This document shows, one piece after another, positions 7,315-14,721 of a DNA stretch of 34,646 bases. This stretch comes from Victivallaceae bacterium. GTDB taxonomy: Bacteria; Verrucomicrobiota; Lentisphaeria; Victivallales; Victivallaceae. The stretch lies in NCBI GenBank assembly GCA_028718375.1, contig JAQULZ010000012.1, positions 1-34,646 of the forward strand, in the 5' to 3' direction. Below the pieces are notes generated by a model. That model searched no databases. It had not been told where the DNA came from and worked only from the letters and a program-made list of their open reading frames with translations. Position numbers and translations under genes: made by a program. The first letter of the stretch is position 1, and the number at the start of each line of letters is the position of its first letter.

Positions 7315-8538
7315 ATGGGAATTGACTGGCCCTATGAATTTCCCGGTGTCTACTGGGTTGGGAAAGAGGAAGAAGAAGCCGTTCTGGAGGTATTGAGAAA
7401 CGGCTCGATGTTCAGGTATTACGGATTGAAGAAGCCGTTTTATGTTGATAGGTTCGAGGAGTCCGCGAGAAATTTTTACGGCGTTAACTATGCGCTTGGC
7501 CTCAACAGCGGAACCGGCGCCTTGATTTGTTCGCTGGCCGCGTTGGGAATAGGGCCGGGGTGTGAAGTTGTTATCCCGTCTTTTTTATGGGTTGCCACGG
7601 TCGGCGCGGTGGTGCAGTGCGGGGCGATTCCGGTGATTTGTGAGGTCAACGACAGTTTTAATATCGACCCGGAGGATTTGGAAAGGAAAATAACCGCTAA
7701 AACCAAACTTATTGTTCCGGTTCACATGGCGGGTGCGCCTTGTGAAATGGATAAAATAATGGAAATTGCCGACCGGCACGGAATTCCGGTCCTTGAAGAC
7801 TGCGCCCAATGCAACGGCGGTTCTTTCAAAGGGAAAAAGGTCGGCACCTTCGGCAGGATGGGAATATTCAGTTTGCAGCTCAACAAAAATATAACCTGCG
7901 GAGAAGGCGGACTTATTATTACCGGTGACGAAAGGCTCTACAACCGGGCTTTTTCGGCGCATGACATGGGAATGATAAGAAAGAACGGACGGCTGGCGCT
8001 TCCCGACGATTACGCGGTCATGTGGGGAAACGGGCGCAGAATGAATGAAATGTGCGGGGCGGTGGCGAATGTCCAATTAAGTAAACTTCCCGATATAACG
8101 GGCAAAATGCATTCCTCTAAAAAACGCATTAAGGAAATGCTTCAAGATACGAGAGGGCTTGAATTCAGAAGACTGGCAGATGAAGCCGGGGACAGCGGGC
8201 CTTTTCTGGTAATAATCCTGGAAGATGAAAAAACAACTCTTGCCGCCGTGGAAAAAATGAAAAGGAACGGCTTGCACAACATTTTCAGGATCGCCGATTA
8301 CGGTCTTCATATATACTTTAACATTCCCGCGCTGGTGAATAAAACCCCGCTTTCGCCGTCGGGCAATCCCTGGAATTTATGCGCCAATAAGGATAGTGAT
8401 TATGATTATTCGAAAGGAGCTTGTCCGCAGAGCGATAAACTTTTCAGCCGTTCAATACTGATTCCGGTCCCATCGTGTTTGACCGCGGAGCAGGAAGAGC
8501 GCGCGGCGCAAATAATAAGCGAAGCTGTTAATTTTTGA
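7315..8538 (+). CDS. DegT/DnrJ/EryC1-type PLP-dependent sugar aminotransferase
   Basis: A 407-residue fold-type I aminotransferase of the family that aminates keto sugars. Visible features are NSGTGAL (residues 64-70, phosphate binding), the acidic EDCAQ around Asp162 that pairs with the pyridine nitrogen, and the Schiff-base lysine Lys191 in FSLQLNKNITCGEGG. The start has a GAGGTG site four bases upstream. It is driven by a perfect promoter with a LacI-like operator. The gene uses ATA, AGA and AGG codons noticeably more than gyrA or lipA, which hints at transfer. Next to a methyltransferase and sugar-catabolic genes, it may run towards deamination of an amino sugar rather than synthesis. That direction is inference. 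Confidence 0.88.
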   Translation: MGIDWPYEFPGVYWVGKEEEEAVLEVLRNGSMFRYYGLKKPFYVDRFEESARNFYGVNYALGLNSGTGALICSLAALGIGPGCEVVIPSFLWVATVGAVVQCGAIPVICEVNDSFNIDPEDLERKITAKTKLIVPVHMAGAPCEMDKIMEIADRHGIPVLEDCAQCNGGSFKGKKVGTFGRMGIFSLQLNKNITCGEGGLIITGDERLYNRAFSAHDMGMIRKNGRLALPDDYAVMWGNGRRMNEMCGAVANVQLSKLPDITGKMHSSKKRIKEMLQDTRGLEFRRLADEAGDSGPFLVIILEDEKTTLAAVEKMKRNGLHNIFRIADYGLHIYFNIPALVNKTPLSPSGNPWNLCANKDSDYDYSKGACPQSDKLFSRSILIPVPSCLTAEQEERAAQIISEAVNF

Positions 8539-8549
8539 AATAGATTAAG

Positions 8550-8664
8550 GCGGGCTCTGCCCGCAACCCAAATGAGGGTTTGCATGGCAACCCGGTCCAG
8601 CCGTTCGGCTGGTTGTGGTCCAACAGCAAAAGCGTTGGCCGCTTGCAGAGCATGCGGAGCGGTC
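8550..8664. other. Hairpin-rich intergenic segment
   Basis: Directly after the aminotransferase stop is a chain of small inverted repeats. GCGGGC/GCCCGC (8550-8564) has a 3-base loop. CCAGCCG/CGGCTGG (8597-8612) has a 2-base loop. CCAAC/GTTGG lies at 8620-8638. No T-run follows the first stem, so it is not a classical terminator. The segment may be a REP-like repeat, or a folded RNA leader of mttB together with the conserved block that follows. Confidence 0.45.
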
Positions 8665-8739
8665 CGGCAGTTCGCGCCGGGAAGCGAGCAGGATAGTTAT
8701 CCTGCGCCCTTTTATGATAGAAGGGTAAAATAAAGACAC
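8665..8739 (+). repeat. Conserved leader, copy 1, upstream of the mttB homologue
   Basis: Two blocks (8665-8705 and 8709-8739) recur on the opposite strand upstream of the nagB-like gene (15628-15738). The first is 41 bases with a single mismatch between copies and contains the palindrome GCAGGATAGTTATCCTGC. The second is 31 bases, nearly identical, and includes TATGAT (8713-8718), a possible -10 box. Similarity continues weakly to the ribosome-site region (ATGGAGTAAAATA here, ATGAGGTAAAATA there). The blocks are 3 bases apart here and 40 bases apart in copy 2. It is either a shared regulatory leader or a dispersed repeat. Confidence 0.8.
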
Positions 8740-8765
8740 TAAATGGAGTAAAATAAGGATTTCTT

Positions 8766-10202
8766 ATGAAACTTTCTCAATGGAAAACGCTTACCGATGA
8801 TGAAATCAGCCGGATCCACGCGGCTTCCCTGGATATTCTGGAAAATACCGGTTTGCTTTATGAAAGCCGGGAGGTAAGACAAATACTCCTGGCCGGCGGA
8901 GCGTCCTGCACGGGCGAAATGGTTCGTTTTCCCAAGCAACTTGTCGAGGATTGTATTGCCAGGAACAAAAGCACGGTGAATATCTGCAACCGCGAGGGGC
9001 GCGAGCTTTTTGCTATCGGAGACGGTCAAGTAAGATTTGCGGGAGGACACAATGCGGTTTTTGTAATGAGCGATGACAAGGGCTCCAGAAGAAGTTCCGT
9101 TCTGAAGGATGTCGAGGATTTCGCGAAAATCTGCGAAGCCCTGGAGGATATTGATATCGTGGGTGTTCCTCTCAATCCCGGCGATGTTCCGGACCGGATG
9201 ATGCTGGCCCATGCGGTGGCCGCGATTTTGAAGAATTCAAAAAAGCCGGTTTTCTTTTCTTCTGAGAGCAGGGAAGTGAACCGGGCAATTATAGAATTGG
9301 CCCGGCAGACGACCGGGATAAAGGATTTCAGGGAAAAGTCCAGCATGATAAGCCAGCTTTCCTCCACCAGTCCGCTTTACTGGGAACCGGGAGCCGCTGA
9401 ATCAGTGGTTGAATGTGCCCGCGCCGGGATGCCGCTGGCTTTTCTTCCCCAACCCATCGCCGGCATGACGGCGCCGTACACGCTGGCGGGAAACATTACC
9501 GTCCATAATGCGGAAGTTCTTTCCGGAGTCGTACTTGCCCATCTGGTAAATCCCGGCGCTCCCCTGATTTATGCGGCCGCTTGGACGGTCTGCGATATGC
9601 GTTACGGCAATGTGATAATAGGCCGCCCCGAAGCCGCGTTAATGAGAATTGCCGGGGCGCAAATGGCTCGTTTTTATCATATGCCCAGTCACTGCATCGG
9701 TCCGGATTCCGATTCCAATTTATATGACGAACAAATGGGCTGGGAGAAAATGATGAGTCTGCTCGCGGCGGTTTCGGGCGGGAATGACCTGATCGTCAAC
9801 TCCGGAATGTTCGGTACCGGTATGACCGCGACCAATGAACAGCTTCTGCTCGACAACGAAATGAACCGGTTTGCCAGGCGAATGGCCGCAGGAATAAACG
9901 TCAGTTCCGAAAGCATCGCGGCCGAACTTATTAAAAACATCGGGCCGCGAGGAATTTTCCTTGACTCCGAGCATACCCTGATGAATTTGCATTCGGGCGA
10001 ACATGTCGAAAGCCTTGTGATAAAGGGGCTGAATTATGAAAACTGGAAAAATAACGGGGCACTAAGCGCTTCCGCGCTGGCCGATGAAAAAGTTGAGGAA
10101 ATCTTAACGGCGAAAAACGCTTCAGTTCTTGCTGAGGATAACGCACTGGAGCTCGATGAAATCCTGAAAAGATGGGACGAGAATCAGGCGGCACATGAGT
10201 AA
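8766..10202 (+). CDS. MttB-family corrinoid methyltransferase, non-pyrrolysine type
   Basis: A 478-residue member of the trimethylamine methyltransferase (MttB, COG5598) superfamily. The N terminus LTDDEISRIHAASLDILENTG is typical, as are the glycine-rich AIGDGQVRFAGG and the later TIM-barrel stretches. The frame has no internal amber codon, so it is not a pyrrolysine enzyme. Characterised non-pyrrolysine members move a methyl group from glycine betaine, proline betaine, carnitine or similar quaternary amines to a corrinoid protein. No corrinoid protein, RamA-type activase or methyltransferase-2 gene is in the window. The start has AAGGA six bases upstream. Its stop overlaps the start of the sugar-isomerase-like gene by 8 bases (ATGAGTAA), implying coupled translation. 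Confidence 0.88.
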   Translation: MKLSQWKTLTDDEISRIHAASLDILENTGLLYESREVRQILLAGGASCTGEMVRFPKQLVEDCIARNKSTVNICNREGRELFAIGDGQVRFAGGHNAVFVMSDDKGSRRSSVLKDVEDFAKICEALEDIDIVGVPLNPGDVPDRMMLAHAVAAILKNSKKPVFFSSESREVNRAIIELARQTTGIKDFREKSSMISQLSSTSPLYWEPGAAESVVECARAGMPLAFLPQPIAGMTAPYTLAGNITVHNAEVLSGVVLAHLVNPGAPLIYAAAWTVCDMRYGNVIIGRPEAALMRIAGAQMARFYHMPSHCIGPDSDSNLYDEQMGWEKMMSLLAAVSGGNDLIVNSGMFGTGMTATNEQLLLDNEMNRFARRMAAGINVSSESIAAELIKNIGPRGIFLDSEHTLMNLHSGEHVESLVIKGLNYENWKNNGALSASALADEKVEEILTAKNASVLAEDNALELDEILKRWDENQAAHE

Positions 10203-11532
10203 AAAGAATAAAAAACTGCTTCCCAAAATAGGTGTTGCCGCATTGTCGAGCCCGCTGGAAATCGGAGCTGGACGCGCGCCCGGCGTGGCGGCAGAGTTTA
10301 CGGATAAACTTGCGGCGGCGGGGTGCACGGTTATCAATCTGGGAGCGCTGCAGAATATCCGGGATTCGCGCCGGGCGGGAATGAAGCTTTACGACGAACG
10401 CGCCGCGGCGCTGCTCGCAGTTCCGGTTTCCTGGTACGAGGATTATCTGATCATTGACCTCCTGGAAGAATGGCCGGGCCCCTTGCTGCTCTGGCCCTTG
10501 CCGGGACTCGAGACCGGAGCCTTGTGCGGAGCACAACAGAACATGAGCTTTTTAAAACGCCTGCACCATCCGGCGGAATACGTGTTCGGGGAGCCCAATA
10601 ACCGGCAATGCCTGGAACAGGCCATGAAATTTTTCCGGGCCGCCGCTTTAGCGAAAATAATGCGCCGCGCCAAAATCGGTCTTGCCGGACACCGGGTAAA
10701 CGGCATGACTCATACTTCCCCAAATGAATTCATGCTGAAAAGAGATCTCGGCGTCAGGGTAATCCCCCTCGACCTGCCGGAAATCCTTGCCGGCGCAGAA
10801 TCGCAGTCCGAGCCAACCGCCGCGGAAAAATGGCATGAACTATGTTCCGCCGCCGGTTCCTGCAACGTTTCGGAACCGGAAGGCATCTATTCGGTCAAGA
10901 TGTATTTTGCCCTTAAAAAAGCGGTCGAAGAAAAAGAACTGGATGCGCTTGCGGTCGGATGTTATCCGCAACTGATGGGTAAGGTATGCCTTGCCGCATC
11001 GCTGCTGGCGGACGATGGGGTCCCGCTGGCCTGTGAAGGGGACGTCAACGGCGCTGCCGCCATGCTTATGCTCAATCGGCTGTCCGGGGAAGCGGTGCAC
11101 AATTGCGACTGGCTTGAACCGATAGGACGAGATACGGTACTCTTTACTCATTGCGGTTCAGGCTCCTTCTCGCTGGCGCAAAAGCGGGAAGACATAAACC
11201 TTGCCTCCGTCAGGCTCATGGGACAAGGCGTCTGCGCCCAGTTTCCCTCGAAACCGGGACCGGTCACCCTTCTCAACCTGACTCCGGGCGAAAATGGTTA
11301 TCTGAGCGCGGTGCTTGAAGGTAAAGCGGTCGAAACCGAAATGCTCTTTCCGGGAAACCCGCTGAAAGTCCGCTTTAAAACTCCCCTGAGCGAAATAAAC
11401 GACTGGATTTTCAGCAACGGCCTCGGTCACCATTGGATGGCCGCCTATGGCAATTACTTTCCGGAAATCAAATATTGGAGTCAAATTTCAGGGAAAAATT
11501 TGAACCGGAAAAATATTTTGGCCTTAAATTAA
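10195..11532 (+). CDS. L-fucose/L-arabinose isomerase-like sugar isomerase
   Basis: A 445-residue protein of the fucose-isomerase superfamily. Key signs are the metal-site motif CEGDVNGAAAMLML around Glu281 and Asp283, a following DW motif, FTHCGSGSFSL with His319 and a C-terminal GPVTLLNLTPGENG. It is shorter than true L-fucose isomerase (about 590 residues) and closer to the uncharacterised single-unit homologues. The family interconverts aldose and ketose sugars using a divalent metal; the substrate here is unknown. The ATG overlaps the mttB-like stop by 8 bases, so the two enzymes are made together and probably act on the same or consecutive compounds. It converges on araD. Confidence 0.8.
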   Translation: MSKKNKKLLPKIGVAALSSPLEIGAGRAPGVAAEFTDKLAAAGCTVINLGALQNIRDSRRAGMKLYDERAAALLAVPVSWYEDYLIIDLLEEWPGPLLLWPLPGLETGALCGAQQNMSFLKRLHHPAEYVFGEPNNRQCLEQAMKFFRAAALAKIMRRAKIGLAGHRVNGMTHTSPNEFMLKRDLGVRVIPLDLPEILAGAESQSEPTAAEKWHELCSAAGSCNVSEPEGIYSVKMYFALKKAVEEKELDALAVGCYPQLMGKVCLAASLLADDGVPLACEGDVNGAAAMLMLNRLSGEAVHNCDWLEPIGRDTVLFTHCGSGSFSLAQKREDINLASVRLMGQGVCAQFPSKPGPVTLLNLTPGENGYLSAVLEGKAVETEMLFPGNPLKVRFKTPLSEINDWIFSNGLGHHWMAAYGNYFPEIKYWSQISGKNLNRKNILALN

Positions 11533-11578
11533 AAGCAAACGGCGGGGTTTCAGACTTCCGCAACCGCCAAACCAAGGG

Positions 11579-12277
11579 TTACTGGCCGTAATAAGCGCCG
11601 TTGCCGTGTTTTCGCTCGAAATGTTTTTTGATCAGAGTCTTTTTTATGCGGCTTATCGAACTGTCAAGCTGTTCGGAAAGCAGCGCCATGGTACAGATCT
11701 CTTCCAGCACCTTGGAATGATATACCGCCTGAAACGCATCACGCCCCCAGGTAAACGGGCCATGGGAAGCCACTAACACCATAGGAACATGAGCCGGAGA
11801 AAGCTGATTCGTTTTTAAGGTTTTGATTATCTGGTATCCGGTTTCTTCCTCATAATTTCCGTTAATCGCGCGATCGGACATTTCAGGAGTGCACGGAACA
11901 TCACCCGGCAAATGATCCGCATGGGTGGTTCCGTAAATGGGAACCGGGCGCTTGGCCTGGGCCCAGGCTACCGCATTCGTCGAATGCGTATGAACAATGC
12001 CGCCGATATCCGGAATTTCTCGATATAACACCGCATGAGTAGGGGTATCCGAACTCGGCCTCAGCTTGCCGGACACCTGCCGGTGGTCGAAATCCAGCAC
12101 AATCATGTCCTGCCAGGTCAATTTATCATACGGCACCCCGCTTGGTTTTATGGCAAAAACTCCCGCCTGCCGATCCCCGGCGCTGGCGTTGCCGAAAGTA
12201 TAAAAGACCAGCCCCAGCCGGGGAAGCGCTAAATTGGCCTCAAAACATTGTCTTTTGAGCTCATCGTATTGGTGCAT
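11579..12277 (-). CDS. araD: L-ribulose-5-phosphate 4-epimerase (class II aldolase family)
   Basis: A 232-residue protein matching AraD over its length. Zinc ligands are visible as His96 and His98 (GIVHTHS) and His172 (VASHGPF), with Asp77 in SSDTPTH. The conserved IKPSGVPY, GTTHADHLPGDVPCT and the C-terminal KHGNGAYYGQ are typical. Enzymes of this fold epimerise ribulose 5-phosphate or split 1-phosphate sugars by retro-aldol cleavage, so a fuculose-phosphate-aldolase-like reaction is also possible. It is the last gene of the minus-strand operon. Its start overlaps the amidohydrolase stop by 17 bases and has a GGGAG site nine bases upstream. No araA or araB of standard type is present. Confidence 0.9.
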   Translation of the reverse strand: MHQYDELKRQCFEANLALPRLGLVFYTFGNASAGDRQAGVFAIKPSGVPYDKLTWQDMIVLDFDHRQVSGKLRPSSDTPTHAVLYREIPDIGGIVHTHSTNAVAWAQAKRPVPIYGTTHADHLPGDVPCTPEMSDRAINGNYEEETGYQIIKTLKTNQLSPAHVPMVLVASHGPFTWGRDAFQAVYHSKVLEEICTMALLSEQLDSSISRIKKTLIKKHFERKHGNGAYYGQ

Positions 12278-13346
12278 GGTTTCCGCTCCCTGTTTTCAGT
12301 TTAACATTGCCGGCAATAATATTCCGGGGGTTTTCCCATACCAGTTTCCGCACCACCTTTTCCGGCAGCCCCAGCTCATAAACCCGGAAGGGCTCCCGGC
12401 TCCGGTTGAACGGCGGATGTTCCTGAACCCCATTGCCGGATAGAAACCGGATATGGGAGGCGAAAAAATCCACTGACGTTTCAATATAACTTGCTTCCGG
12501 ATCAGCACCGTTCAAAGCCACTTCTCCCGGCTGATATAACGACTGGGCTTGTACTCCGGCCGCCACATTCAGGTCATCGTAGATCATATCAGTTCCGAAC
12601 AAAATGCGATCCTGGTACTTGATGATAAATTCCCGGGAATATTCGCTTCTGACTTCCGACTTGCCCATTTCCGGGATCCGCGCCGAAATATCATAGTAAA
12701 GGTTGGGGAAATTATCCAGCGCTTCGGCCGCGGGAATCAATGCGTGTGAAAGGCTGCCGAGATGCGGACAAATGAACTGCGTTTCCGGAAAAAGAGCAAT
12801 TACCTCATCCCGTTCGGCAATCAACTCTTCGAGCGACGGGTAATGCTTCCGGTAATAACTCCACCACGCATATTCGCCGTACAACACCCCATTCCAGAAA
12901 TTAAATTTGTTCACCGGCTGCCAGAAATAAACCGGATCCGCGGTATGAATCAAAACCGGAATCCCCAGCTTGCCGGCGGTCTCCCAAATGGGGTACAATC
13001 CCGGATCGTTAATGCGCCGGAAGGAATTATCTTTGCCGCGATACTCCAGTCCCAATGCCTTGTATATTTTCAATCCGGACATTCCCGCCTTGACATCTGC
13101 AGCCAGTTGTGCCGCGGCTTTCTCGCCGAAATCCGGTTCGTTGATGCGTGAAAAATCCACGTTCCCGAAAATTACGAACCGGCCCGGATAACGCTCGGAA
13201 AGCTCAAGATATTTTCGCAGCCCGGGACCGAATCCGTCATGCCAGGCGAGCAATCCGGCAGTTTCCACGGAACACCTATTCATGACCTTGATCGCCAAGT
13301 CCGCATATTGCGGAAATACGTGAGTGTGAAGATCGATTGTTTTCAT
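12261..13346 (-). CDS. Amidohydrolase-family (COG2159-like) metal-dependent hydrolase
   Basis: A 361-residue TIM-barrel hydrolase. It starts MKTIDLHTHVFP with the His6-x-His8 metal pair. It continues with a lysine-containing GLKIYKALGL, PVLIHTADP and FICPHLGSLSH histidine motifs and the late-strand aspartate in ILFGTDM, so the metal centre looks complete. Family members include lactonases, decarboxylases and uronate isomerase relatives; the substrate cannot be read from sequence. I chose the ATG at 13346 because the first strand with the HxH motif begins right there; a longer in-frame start at 13463 adds 39 unconserved residues that overlap the upstream gene. In this cluster a sugar lactonase role is plausible but unproven. 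Confidence 0.82.
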   Translation of the reverse strand: MKTIDLHTHVFPQYADLAIKVMNRCSVETAGLLAWHDGFGPGLRKYLELSERYPGRFVIFGNVDFSRINEPDFGEKAAAQLAADVKAGMSGLKIYKALGLEYRGKDNSFRRINDPGLYPIWETAGKLGIPVLIHTADPVYFWQPVNKFNFWNGVLYGEYAWWSYYRKHYPSLEELIAERDEVIALFPETQFICPHLGSLSHALIPAAEALDNFPNLYYDISARIPEMGKSEVRSEYSREFIIKYQDRILFGTDMIYDDLNVAAGVQAQSLYQPGEVALNGADPEASYIETSVDFFASHIRFLSGNGVQEHPPFNRSREPFRVYELGLPEKVVRKLVWENPRNIIAGNVKLKTGSGNHAPIR

Positions 13347-13356
13347 ATTCTTATGC

Positions 13357-13662
13357 TCACAGATTCTCGTAGAACTCAATTTTGACTTTTTCAAAAAAAC
13401 GCAGTTGTAACGGGCGCAATGCTTCGTGTTCCGCATCTTCTGAGAAAAAATGAAGCGCCGCATGGGCCGCGTTCAAGTCGGGAAACTCGGCTTCCCAGAT
13501 CAGTGAATTGCACGGTTCGGAAGCGGCGAGCGGTTTCATTCTCCGGCCCTGCGGATAATCGGCACGCCGGGATTCCAGTTCGGCAAACTTTTTTTCCAGC
13601 TTCATGAATTCGTCTTCGCAGCGGACATCAAACCTTTGAATTATTCTCATGGTAACACTCAT
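13357..13662 (-). CDS. Small dimeric alpha/beta-barrel protein (NIPSNAP/EthD-like)
   Basis: A 101-residue protein with the size and strand-helix pattern of a ferredoxin-like dimeric alpha/beta barrel: an opening strand MRIIQRFDV, a long charged helix, a PQGRRMKPLAASEP turn, the strand NSLIWEAEF, a helix and a closing FYENL. Related small proteins often sit in sugar-catabolic operons and some (rhamnose mutarotases) catalyse anomer exchange. A mutarotase or binding role is inference, since the known mutarotase residues are not clearly matched. The start at 13662 is supported by an ATGA overlap with the PfkB stop. It lies 10 bases from the amidohydrolase start. Confidence 0.65.
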   Translation of the reverse strand: MSVTMRIIQRFDVRCEDEFMKLEKKFAELESRRADYPQGRRMKPLAASEPCNSLIWEAEFPDLNAAHAALHFFSEDAEHEALRPLQLRFFEKVKIEFYENL

Positions 13663-14720
13663 GATAAACATCCTTCGTTGTTTTCCGGTTTCAGCTTCAA
13701 CAAACGGCCTAGTGCGGGAGGCAGTTGAGGCTGCTTCAGGGCAAATTCGCTTAAAGCCGTCCGGTCAATACCCTTATGGATACTGTCCGGGACGGTTACC
13801 GACAGAGCAGCGGTTAAAACGGCCAGCACCTGGGCGTCCCGCAGTTCCAGTCCCGCGGTCAACCCCACGATCAGGCCCGAAAGATACGCATCGCCGGCTC
13901 CCGCGGTTCCGACCGCATGAACCGGCACCGGAGCCTGAAAATACATTTTCCCCCGGTCCCATATCCAGCTTCCGGTTTTGCCGGCGGTAATTGAGAGCTG
14001 TAAGCGGGGGTGGACTGCGGAAATTTTCCGGACGCTTTCCGCGACTATTTTATCCGGCGGATTCCGGCTGGAAATTTCCGCCAGACTGGATGCCTCATCG
14101 ATATTGATCGCCAGCAGGTTTACCAGTGACAGCAGATTGTTCTTTCTGACTTCCGGCATCTCTTCCGAAAGAAAAGACGCGATGCGCAAGGCATTGCACC
14201 TGGCCGCCGCTTCCAGCAGCGCTTGCCGGCTGTTCAGCGGAACTTCCGGAACTGCCAGAGCAATGCATTTGCCGCCGTTCTTTTCAAGCACCGGCAAGGC
14301 CGCCGCCACGTCCGCTCCGGAAACCAGCGAACATGCCGATTCGTCAACCGTAAGGTTTCCGCCGCTGCCGTCGGGATAAATGAAACAGATACAACAAAGC
14401 GTCGGTTTTTTATCGGTGATTTTCAGGAAGTCCGTTTTCAAACCGGCCTGCCGCATTTCTTCAATGAGTTCATGTCCGGCCTTATCATCACCAACTTGTC
14501 CTATCGGGTAAACCTGAAATTCGGCCCCCAGCAGCGTTCGGACATAATGGCCGATTATATGCTGCTTGCAATAATCGCGATGCTTCAGAAAATGGCCGCT
14601 TCGGCTCTCCTCCCGGCCGAGAGTATGATTCCCGTTCAACGCGAAAAAGCTGCCGGTGCCGATTCCGCCGGTTGAAACCATCGCCCGATATTTATAAGTG
14701 CCGGTAATGCCGCTGTTCAT
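13659..14720 (-). CDS. PfkB-family carbohydrate kinase
   Basis: A 353-residue ribokinase/fructokinase-fold kinase. The C-terminal signature GTAGAGDAYLSGL holds the GAGD anion hole and catalytic aspartate. The N-terminal part has VSTGGIGTGSFF and QVGDDKAGHEL, typical of the sugar lid region. It probably phosphorylates the ketose made by the isomerase with ATP, giving a substrate for AraD; that order is inference. A stretch at residues 20-60 with several His and Arg (NHTLGREESRSGHFLKHRD) is unusual and may shape substrate choice. The gene begins one base after the nagB-like stop and ends with an ATGA overlap into the next gene. Confidence 0.88.
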   Translation of the reverse strand: MNSGITGTYKYRAMVSTGGIGTGSFFALNGNHTLGREESRSGHFLKHRDYCKQHIIGHYVRTLLGAEFQVYPIGQVGDDKAGHELIEEMRQAGLKTDFLKITDKKPTLCCICFIYPDGSGGNLTVDESACSLVSGADVAAALPVLEKNGGKCIALAVPEVPLNSRQALLEAAARCNALRIASFLSEEMPEVRKNNLLSLVNLLAINIDEASSLAEISSRNPPDKIVAESVRKISAVHPRLQLSITAGKTGSWIWDRGKMYFQAPVPVHAVGTAGAGDAYLSGLIVGLTAGLELRDAQVLAVLTAALSVTVPDSIHKGIDRTALSEFALKQPQLPPALGRLLKLKPENNEGCLS

Positions 14721-14721
14721 G

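Noticed and set aside
8766-10202. Pyrrolysine-type trimethylamine methyltransferase
   Set aside because: The frame is continuous with no internal TAG and no pylTSBCD genes are seen, so it belongs to the non-pyrrolysine branch.
11533-11578. Terminator between the convergent isomerase and araD genes
   Set aside because: GGCGGGGTT and AACCGCC pair only with bulged bases and no T-run follows on either strand.
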